From: an uncultured Alphaproteobacteria bacterium
GTDB lineage: Bacteria > Pseudomonadota > Alphaproteobacteria > Micropepsales > Micropepsaceae
Direction of reading: 5' to 3'
DNA length: 7,270 bases
NCBI GenBank assembly: GCA_937942205.1
Contig: CALDFO010000333.1
Location: forward strand, 1 to 7,270
Positions within the stretch are counted from its first letter, which is position 1. Every line of letters begins with the position of its first letter. The translations under genes and the position numbers were made by a program. The notes beneath the pieces are model-generated. The model worked only from the letters and a program-made list of their open reading frames with translations. It was not told where the DNA came from and did not search any database. Positions 1 to 5,667 of this stretch are shown here, in pieces.

Positions 1-1706
<1,706 letters not shown>

Positions 1707-1711
1707 GCACA

Positions 1712-1717
1712 CTCTCC
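1712..1717 (-). promoter_or_regulatory. Ribosome-binding site of leuS
   Basis: The minus strand reads GGAGAG here, 5 nt before the leuS ATG at 1706. It lies inside the 18-nt gap after the DUF3576 stop codon and fixes the leuS start. Confidence 0.75.
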
Positions 1718-1724
1718 GGCGGGG

Positions 1725-2186
1725 TTAGCCGTTGCCGAGACTGGCGAGACGCAGTTCGCGGGCGCGGGTCAGGATGGAATCTTCCAGCTTGTGGGCGGTG
1801 TCGGGGCTGGGGGCGGCGTCGGTCCAGCCCGCGCCGCTGCGGGTCTGGCGGAACACCACCACCTTCAGGCCGTCGGCGCGCAAGGCGCGGTCCATGATGT
1901 AGACCGTCACTTTCAGCCGCTCGTCCGGGGCGGTGGGCGCGACATACCAGTCGGAAATGATCACGCCGCCGAACGGGTCGGCCGAGACCAGCGGCATGAA
2001 GGACAGGGTGTTGAGCGAGGCGTGCCAGAGGAAGGAATTGACCCCCAGGGTGACGCGGGTGGAGCCGCTGGCGATGGCGCTGGTGCCGGTTTCCATGTCG
2101 ATGCCGCGATTGGACGAGCCGCAGGCGGCCAGCGCCAGGGAACCGGCCAGGACGGCGGCGCGGGCAAGGGCAGTCGGAACTCGCAT
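1725..2186 (-). CDS. DUF3576 domain lipoprotein
   Basis: A 153-aa predicted lipoprotein of unknown function. A short signal peptide ends in the lipobox L19-A20-A21-C22 followed by GSS, so the mature protein should begin at a lipidated Cys22, anchored in the envelope. The remainder matches what I recall of DUF3576: VNSFLWHASLNTLSFMPL at 49-66 and SADPFGGVIISDWY at 68-81, then a basic, strand-rich segment LKVTVYIMDRALRADGLKVVVFRQ-like (91-114, described by its character) and a charged helix RARELRL near the end. The start at 2186 gives a proper signal peptide; an AAGGA sits 11 nt upstream (2198-2202). It is the first gene of a probable operon with leuS, an arrangement I know from other Alphaproteobacteria, where lptE and holA often follow leuS. 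The family assignment is confident; no biochemical role can be deduced. Confidence 0.9.
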   Translation of the reverse strand: MRVPTALARAAVLAGSLALAACGSSNRGIDMETGTSAIASGSTRVTLGVNSFLWHASLNTLSFMPLVSADPFGGVIISDWYVAPTAPDERLKVTVYIMDRALRADGLKVVVFRQTRSGAGWTDAAPSPDTAHKLEDSILTRARELRLASLGNG

Positions 2187-2227
2187 GGGGCGTCTTTTCC
2201 TTGAAAGGGCGGCAGGGCCGACAGCGG

Positions 2228-2256
2228 CTTATACCGGCGGTGATGCCCCCGTGCAA
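2228..2256 (-). promoter_or_regulatory. Sigma70-type promoter of the DUF3576-leuS operon
   Basis: On the minus strand TTGCAC (2256-2251) is followed after exactly 17 nt by TATAAG (2233-2228). The -10 box matches five of six consensus bases; the -35 box keeps the TTG core. Transcription would start near 2221, giving a leader of about 35 nt before the ATG at 2186. It lies in the only gene-free stretch upstream of the operon. Confidence 0.6.
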
Positions 2257-2321
2257 CGGCGGGCGGATTTCGCACCCGCGCCCGGTTTCGCTGGCCCGCA
2301 AAGGACTTACCGGCACCCGCG

Positions 2322-2337
2322 GGCGGATCGGTCCGCC
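2322..2337. other. Short perfect inverted repeat between the ThiE-like and DUF3576 genes
   Basis: GGCGGA (2322-2327) and TCCGCC (2332-2337) are perfect complements around a 4-nt loop. It lies about 30 nt past the ThiE-like stop codon, where a terminator could be expected, but no T-run follows on the minus strand. It may be a weak terminator or only a chance GC-rich dyad. Confidence 0.3.
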
Positions 2338-2366
2338 GCCGGGGCCCCATTGCGGATTGGTAAAGA

Positions 2367-2954
2367 TCAGCGGCTCCCGCGCCGGACGGGGGAGGCGGCC
2401 GGAAGGAATGCCCCGATGGCCGCGATGCCGCTGAAAGCGGGCCCCAGCAGGCCCGCATTGGCCGGGGTGACACCGCCCAGGGCATAGACCGGCACCGGCG
2501 CCCGCGCCGCGATCAGGGCGGCGCGCGCCGGGGTCAGGCAGGGCGCGCCCGCATGGCTGGCGGTGGGAAAGACCGGCGACAGGAACACCGCATCCAGCGC
2601 CCCGGCCCGCATCAGCGCCGCCAGCGAGTGGGCCGAGGCGGTGATGATCCAGTCCCGGCGGCGTGCCCGCCAGTGCAGCGCCTCGCCCATGCGGACTTGC
2701 GGCAGGTGCAGGCCCGCCGCGCCGATCCGTTCCGCCAGCGCCGGGTCGCCGGCGATCAGCAGCGGCGCGAGGCCGTGCAGCCTTTCGGCCAGCGCCCGCC
2801 GCCGCGCCGCGTCGCGCGCGCGTATCACCACAAGACCGCCGCGCGGCAGCCTGCGCGCCGCGCCTGCCCAGTCGGCGTCACGGTCGTCGGTCATCAGCAC
2901 CAGCGGCAAGTCGGGGTTGAAGCGCTGCTGGTGCTTGGATAGGTTCGCGCGCAT
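2367..2954 (-). CDS. Thiamine phosphate synthase-like protein (ThiE/TenI fold)
   Basis: A 195-aa protein of the ThiE/TenI family, a TIM-barrel fold; true ThiE joins the thiazole and pyrimidine halves of thiamine. Visible landmarks in order: LPLVLMTDD (16-24), the first strand; LVVIRARD (41-48), where ThiE usually has a QxREK-like motif; GLHLP (81-85), replacing the GVHLGQ.D motif; ITASAHS (104-110), for the usual GvS.H; FLSPVFPTASH (124-134), for the GPvfpT.tK motif; and ALGGVTPAN (158-166), for the phosphate-binding GGI. The usual lysines and the Asp after GVHLGQ are absent, so real ThiE activity is doubtful; it fits a divergent alphaproteobacterial subgroup commonly named thiamine phosphate synthase. 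No Shine-Dalgarno is seen before the ATG at 2954. I reject a longer reading up to 3170, because those 72 residues lie antisense to yggS and do not resemble the family. The start codon overlaps that of yggS. Confidence 0.82.
   Translation of the reverse strand: MRANLSKHQQRFNPDLPLVLMTDDRDADWAGAARRLPRGGLVVIRARDAARRRALAERLHGLAPLLIAGDPALAERIGAAGLHLPQVRMGEALHWRARRRDWIITASAHSLAALMRAGALDAVFLSPVFPTASHAGAPCLTPARAALIAARAPVPVYALGGVTPANAGLLGPAFSGIAAIGAFLPAASPVRRGSR
2917..2945 (+). promoter_or_regulatory. Candidate yggS promoter inside the ThiE-like gene
   Basis: TTGAAG (2917-2922) and TAGGTT (2940-2945) are 17 nt apart. With usual spacing, transcription would begin at about 2952-2953, that is on the yggS ATG itself, giving a leaderless message. 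The -10 box is poor (three of six bases). A GGATAGG just upstream of the ATG could instead be a ribosome-binding site of a longer transcript. Confidence 0.3.
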
Positions 2955-3624
2955 GTCGGTGACGAACAATCTAGCAAATAATCTCGCGGATATTCTGGCC
3001 CGCATCGCAGCGGCGCGAAAGGCCGCGATCAACCCTGCGCCCGCCACCCATCTGGTCGCGGTGTCCAAGACGGTATCGGAAGAGGGCATCCGCGCCGCGC
3101 TGGCCGCCGGACAGCGCCTGTTCGGTGAAAACCGGGTGCAGGAAGCGCAGGCCAAGTTTCCCCAACTCAAGGCCGACTATCCCGATCTGGAACTGCATCT
3201 GATCGGGCCCTTGCAGACCAACAAGGTCAAGGAAGCGGCGGCGCTGTTCGACTGCATCCAGAGCCTGGACCGCATCCGGCTGGCCGATGCGCTGGCGGCG
3301 GAGCGGGATCGCTCGGGCCATGCGCCGCGCCTGTTCATTCAGGTCAATACCGGCGAGGAGCCGCAAAAGGCCGGCGTGCTTCCGTCCGACCTGGATGCGC
3401 TGGTGGCGCACGCCCGCGCGCTGAAGCTGCCGCTGGAGGGCCTGATGTGCATTCCGCCCGCCGCCGACGATGCCGCGCCGCATTTCGCCTTCCTGCTGAA
3501 ACTGGCGCGGGCGCATGGCCTGGACCATCTCAGCATGGGCATGAGCGGGGACTTTGAACTGGCGGTGAAATTCGGCGCGACGCATGTGCGGATCGGAAGC
3601 GCACTATTCGGAGTGCGCGCTTAA
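2953..3624 (+). CDS. yggS: YggS/PLPBP family pyridoxal-phosphate homeostasis protein
   Basis: A 223-aa cytoplasmic protein of the YggS/PROSC family, which binds pyridoxal 5'-phosphate on a TIM-barrel fold without known enzyme activity and helps keep PLP and amino-acid pools in balance. The PLP lysine is K39 in HLVAVSK. Other family blocks follow in order: FGENRVQEAQAK, ELHLIGPLQTNK, FIQVNTGEEPQKAG, GLMCIPP, LSMGMSGDFE and HVRIGSALFG near the C-terminus. The length is close to the E. coli protein (234 aa). I place the start at 2953 because MSVTNNLANNLADIL begins at the usual distance before the first barrel strand; the frame stays open upstream only because it runs antisense to the ThiE-like gene. 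The first codons (AAT, CTA, GCA, AAT) are unusually AT-rich for this window. The 3' end is repeated just downstream. It converges on the L,D-transpeptidase gene. Confidence 0.96.
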   Translation: MSVTNNLANNLADILARIAAARKAAINPAPATHLVAVSKTVSEEGIRAALAAGQRLFGENRVQEAQAKFPQLKADYPDLELHLIGPLQTNKVKEAAALFDCIQSLDRIRLADALAAERDRSGHAPRLFIQVNTGEEPQKAGVLPSDLDALVAHARALKLPLEGLMCIPPAADDAAPHFAFLLKLARAHGLDHLSMGMSGDFELAVKFGATHVRIGSALFGVRA

Positions 3625-3660
3625 AACAGAGTCAGCGCGCTGTTCGGCGCGCGCGCCTAA
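3598..3660 (+). repeat. Diverged in-frame duplication of the yggS 3' end
   Basis: The 27 bp at 3598-3624 encode SALFGVRA plus TAA and end yggS. The 27 bp at 3634-3660, exactly 36 bp further and in the same frame, encode SALFGARA plus TAA. They agree at 22 of 27 bases. Four of the five differences are third-position synonymous changes; the fifth is the Val/Ala change. The first copy uses rarer A/T-ending codons (GCA, CTA, GGA, GCT), while the second uses GCG, CTG, GGC, GCC as elsewhere in the window. The copy fills nearly all of the space between yggS and the convergent L,D-transpeptidase gene and overlaps the last codon and stop of the latter. Confidence 0.85.
3599..3654. terminator. Tandem hairpins between convergent genes, possible bidirectional terminator
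   Basis: The first hairpin pairs GCGCACT (3599-3605) with AGTGCGC (3612-3618) around ATTCGG. The second pairs GCGCGC (3635-3640) with GCGCGC (3649-3654). Pair A3603-T3614 in the first becomes G3639-C3650 in the second, a compensatory change. In the minus direction the second hairpin is followed by TTTT (3626-3623) some 8 nt later; in the plus direction there is no T-run. Position between two convergent stop codons supports a termination role, but the signal is not a canonical intrinsic terminator. Confidence 0.4.
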
Positions 3661-4160
3661 CGGATCATCACCTGATCGCCGGGGCGCAGCTGCGCCAGCG
3701 CCGCCAGCGCGTCGTCCCGCGCCAGCGCGACACAGCCATGGGTATGGGCATAATCGGGCTTGGCCACGTGCAAAAAGATGGCGCTGCCCTTGCCCGCCAC
3801 CACCGGATCGTCATTGAAGCCCAGCACCGCCACCAGGTCATAGAGATGATCGTCGCGCCACAGCGTCTCGGCGCTGGCCGGATAGGGCAATGTCACCGGC
3901 CGGTTATAGTTGGGATCATCGGGGGCATCGCACCAGCCGTCCTCACGCCGGATGACATGCAACGGCAGCGCCGTGCGCGGCGGCGCGATGCGGTCGGCGC
4001 GATAGAACACCGCGCGCACCGGCCAGGCGCCACGCGGCGTGATGCCGTCGCCCTCGCCGCCCTTGACGGCGATGCCGCCGGGGCCGATGGCGGCGCGGCG
4101 GCGGCCATCGCCCCAGTCCAGCCAGGCGCCGTCGGCGTCGGTGGTGACGATCAGATTCAT
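3657..4160 (-). CDS. L,D-transpeptidase family protein (YkuD domain), no signal peptide
   Basis: A 167-aa YkuD-fold protein. Family members use a catalytic cysteine to form or exchange 3-3 peptidoglycan cross-links or to attach proteins to peptidoglycan. The active-site signature is IFLHVAKPDYAHTHGCVAL-like near the C-terminus: H131, then T140-H141-G142 and catalytic C143. Earlier landmarks are GDGITPRGAWPV (37-48), resembling the GDGxTPxG motif of the COG3786-type subgroup, and NRPVTLPY (86-93). No signal peptide or membrane segment is present at the N-terminus (MNLIVTTDADGAWLDWG), and an in-frame TGA five codons upstream of the ATG rules out a longer start. The ribosome-binding site is weak. 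The gene follows the 183-aa unknown gene by 15 nt in the same frame. Its 3' end overlaps the duplicated yggS tail. The family is clear; actual cell-wall activity is inferred, since export is unexplained. Confidence 0.9.
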   Translation of the reverse strand: MNLIVTTDADGAWLDWGDGRRRAAIGPGGIAVKGGEGDGITPRGAWPVRAVFYRADRIAPPRTALPLHVIRREDGWCDAPDDPNYNRPVTLPYPASAETLWRDDHLYDLVAVLGFNDDPVVAGKGSAIFLHVAKPDYAHTHGCVALARDDALAALAQLRPGDQVMIR

Positions 4161-4175
4161 GGGGACTGTATAGCC

Positions 4176-4727
4176 TCAGTGGAGGCCGGCGAGAACCGGC
4201 GCGGGCGCGATGTCGGTCAGCGACACGCTGCGGCGATAGGCATACATGGCGCGGCCCGCCAGGGCGGCATCGACGCCCTTGGCGGTCAGGGCGCTGTTCA
4301 GCGCCGCCGTGTCGGCGTCGGCGGGAATGGTCATCGCCACTGTCTGCGCGGCGGGCGTGTTGGCGGCGACGGCGCGCGGCGTATCGGGCTTGGTATCGCC
4401 GTCGAACCAGGCCAGCACCGTGTCTTCCACACTCTTGCCGGTGATCGCCTCGAACGCCACGCTGGCGACGGCCGAGACCGCGCCCCACAATCCGCCATAC
4501 AGCGCATCGCCCGCGATCTTCTCCACCGGGTCCAGCTTTTCGCCGGTGATGGCGCGATAAATGGTGCCGATCACCGGCAGATGCTGCAGCGGGTTCACCA
4601 CATCCAGGATGTGCTGGAAGAAACTTTCTTCTTCCTGCGGCGCCGTCGCGGGCGGCTGTGCCGCCGCCACGGGGGTGGGCGCGGGAGCATAATATGTCTG
4701 CTTGATCGCGGCGTTCAGCATGACCAT
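4176..4727 (-). CDS. Hypothetical protein with glycine-rich hydrophobic core
   Basis: I do not recognise a named family. With the start at 4727 it has 183 residues; the ATG at 4721 would give 181. A low-complexity Ala/Pro stretch (14-30) precedes an acidic EEES, then an amphipathic segment FFQHILDVVNPLQHLPVIG (36-54). A glycine-rich hydrophobic region, IAGDALYGGLWGAVSAVASV (71-90), could form a membrane-interacting helix pair or glycine zipper. It is framed by two similar pieces, AITGEKLD (59-66) and AITGKSVED (94-102). The C-terminal part is Ala/Thr-rich and ends in AYRRSVSLTDIAPAPVLAGLH-like sequence without a motif. I recall similar core sequences in alphaproteobacterial hypothetical proteins. 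No signal peptide and no clear Shine-Dalgarno are visible. The frame is open up to 4955, but that part lies over the regulator's promoter and start, so I exclude it. It is very likely co-transcribed with the L,D-transpeptidase gene. Confidence 0.72.
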   Translation of the reverse strand: MVMLNAAIKQTYYAPAPTPVAAAQPPATAPQEEESFFQHILDVVNPLQHLPVIGTIYRAITGEKLDPVEKIAGDALYGGLWGAVSAVASVAFEAITGKSVEDTVLAWFDGDTKPDTPRAVAANTPAAQTVAMTIPADADTAALNSALTAKGVDAALAGRAMYAYRRSVSLTDIAPAPVLAGLH

Positions 4728-4829
4728 GCCAAAGGCAAAGCAAGGCCCGCGCCAAAGCCCGTTCCAAAGAATGTCACAGCAAATGCCGCACAAAGACTGG
4801 GAATCGGGTGGCGCGGAAACTGTCACCGT

Positions 4830-4844
4830 CGGCAATATTTGCCG
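4830..4844. promoter_or_regulatory. Palindromic operator-like site
   Basis: CGGCAA and TTGCCG form perfect arms around TAT. The right arm coincides with the candidate -35 box (4839-4844) of the regulator promoter, so a protein bound here would cover it. The cognate factor is unknown; autoregulation is one possibility. Confidence 0.45.
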
Positions 4845-4867
4845 CCCCGCGCGCCGCCGCGCTAAAC
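4839..4867 (+). promoter_or_regulatory. Candidate promoter of the response regulator gene
   Basis: TTGCCG (4839-4844) is followed after 17 nt by CTAAAC (4862-4867); shifting by one base gives TAAACT with 18 nt. Transcription would start near 4875, about 22 nt before the ATG. The stretch just before the ATG is C-rich (CCCCGCACCCCCCTCG) with no Shine-Dalgarno. Confidence 0.35.
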
Positions 4868-4896
4868 TTGCCGCCGCAACCCCCGCACCCCCCTCG

Positions 4897-5535
4897 ATGC
4901 CCCAGTCCGCCCGCATCCTTCTGGTCGACGCCGATCCCGTGCCGCGCGCCAGCATCGCGGAACAGTTGACGCGCGAAGGCTATGAGGTGGTCACCGCCGC
5001 CGATCTGGCGGAAGCCGTTCGCACCCTGGCCGGCGGACCACCCGCCTTCGCCCTTCTCGACAGCGCCGCCACGGCGGCGGCGCTGCGGGCGGAAGGATTG
5101 GCGGCGCCGATGCTGGTGCTGACGGATGACGGCGACAGCCCAGAGGGCGGCGGCGCGTTTGAAAGCCTGGCGCGGCCTTTCCGCTTTTCCACCCTGCTGG
5201 CGCGGCTGCACGCCCTGTCCAGCCATCCCGCCGAAGGCGACGGCGCGGTGAGGATCGGCCCTTACACCTTCCATCCCAGCGCCAAGCTGTTGCAGGCCGG
5301 TGGACGCAAGGTGCGGTTGACGGAAAAGGAAACCAACATCCTCAAATTCCTCCATGCCAGCGCCGGAACCGTGCCGCGCGATATCCTGCTGCATGAGGTA
5401 TGGGGCTATGGCCCGGCGGTGGCGACCCACACCCTGGAAACCCATATCTACCGCCTGCGCAAAAAGATCGAGGAAGACCCGGCCAAGGCCCGGATTCTGC
5501 TGACGGAAGCCGGCGGCTATCGCCTGAGCGCCTGA
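4897..5535 (+). CDS. OmpR/PhoB-family response regulator, CenR-like, with degenerate receiver
   Basis: A 212-aa DNA-binding regulator. The N-terminal receiver begins RILLVDADP (6-14), with acidic-pocket D11 and D13. The likely phospho-acceptor is D55 in FALLDSA, and T76 is in MLVLTDD. The switch lysine is replaced: LARPF has R93 where KPF is usual. The receiver is short, and the usual DxxLPxxxG stretch after the phospho-aspartate is missing. The C-terminal winged helix is intact and well conserved: RLTEKETNILKFL (140-152), RDILLHEVWGYGP (161-173), THTLETHIYRLRKKIEEDP (177-195) and TEAGGYRL (203-210). The linker IGPYTFHPSAKLL and this winged helix resemble, from memory, the alphaproteobacterial envelope regulator CenR. 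No histidine kinase gene adjoins it. I chose the ATG at 4897 because the first receiver strand begins five residues later; the open frame back to 4702 lies antisense to the neighbouring gene. A class A PBP gene follows and an L,D-transpeptidase operon diverges from it, which fits an envelope role. Confidence 0.92.
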   Translation: MPQSARILLVDADPVPRASIAEQLTREGYEVVTAADLAEAVRTLAGGPPAFALLDSAATAAALRAEGLAAPMLVLTDDGDSPEGGGAFESLARPFRFSTLLARLHALSSHPAEGDGAVRIGPYTFHPSAKLLQAGGRKVRLTEKETNILKFLHASAGTVPRDILLHEVWGYGPAVATHTLETHIYRLRKKIEEDPAKARILLTEAGGYRLSA

Positions 5536-5602
5536 CGCCTCTGCGCCTGACACCTCTGCGCCTGATACCTCTGTGCCTGGCACCTGAGCACCTGGCCTGT
5601 CC
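5528..5602 (+). repeat. 15-bp tandem repeat starting at the regulator's stop codon
   Basis: Units GCGCCTGACGCCTCT (5528-5542), GCGCCTGACACCTCT (5543-5557) and GCGCCTGATACCTCT (5558-5572) are followed by a diverged GTGCCTGGCACCTGA (5573-5587) and a remnant to 5602. The first unit contains the regulator's last codon and its TGA stop. Because the unit is five codons long, the next two copies repeat that TGA in frame. The last five codons of the gene (CGCCTGAGCGCCTGA) resemble the unit, so the array may have grown from the gene end. Confidence 0.85.
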
Positions 5603-5629
5603 CATGACGGCCCCACATTCGGCATTTGT

Positions 5630-5643
5630 TTAACGCGCGTTAA
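5630..5643. promoter_or_regulatory. 14-bp perfect palindrome upstream of the PBP gene
   Basis: TTAACGCGCGTTAA is a perfect palindrome, extended on the right to TTAACC, 24 nt before the PBP start codon. Paired TTAA half-sites recall the CtrA site of Alphaproteobacteria (TTAA-N7-TTAA), but here the exact halves are 6 nt apart; TTTA-N7-TTAACC can also be read. It could be an operator for CtrA, for the neighbouring regulator or for another factor. I found no clear -35/-10 pair around it. Confidence 0.45.
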
Positions 5644-5667
5644 CCAGTTGGCGCCAGATTGGGGCGC

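Larger units (their letters stand above)
4728..4896. other. Divergent intergenic region between the unknown gene and the regulator
   Basis: This 169-nt stretch has no gene and must hold the start signals for both directions. It contains a 15-bp palindrome, a candidate promoter toward the regulator and one GANTC site (4801-4805). I found no convincing -35/-10 pair toward the minus-strand gene. Confidence 0.6.

Noticed and set aside
2322..2337. Intrinsic terminator of the ThiE-like gene
   Set aside because: The 6-bp stem has no following T-run on the minus strand; kept only as a low-confidence dyad.
2563..2952. N-terminal extension of yggS
   Set aside because: The extra 130 residues are antisense to the ThiE-like gene and are not found in YggS proteins; the family begins at the Met encoded at 2953.
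2955..3170. N-terminal extension of the ThiE-like protein
   Set aside because: These residues are antisense to yggS; the ThiE fold begins a few residues after the Met encoded at 2954.
3598..3660. Attachment site of a currently integrated element
   Set aside because: Only 9 bp separate the copies and no integrase or foreign cargo is present, so at most a scar of a past event could be claimed.
4702..4896. N-terminal extension of the response regulator
   Set aside because: Receiver domains begin close to the N-terminus, and this part overlaps the intergenic palindrome and the start of the divergent gene.
4728..4955. N-terminal extension of the 183-aa unknown protein
   Set aside because: It would cover the regulator's promoter and first codons and reads as low-complexity antisense sequence.
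5528..5602. Tandem repeats as a CRISPR array
   Set aside because: Units are 15 bp, directly abutting and without spacers; no cas genes are present.
5400..5633. 77-codon plus-strand frame with repeated RLTPL units
   Set aside because: It starts inside the regulator gene in another frame; the repeated peptide only mirrors the 15-bp tandem repeat, and no ribosome-binding site supports it.
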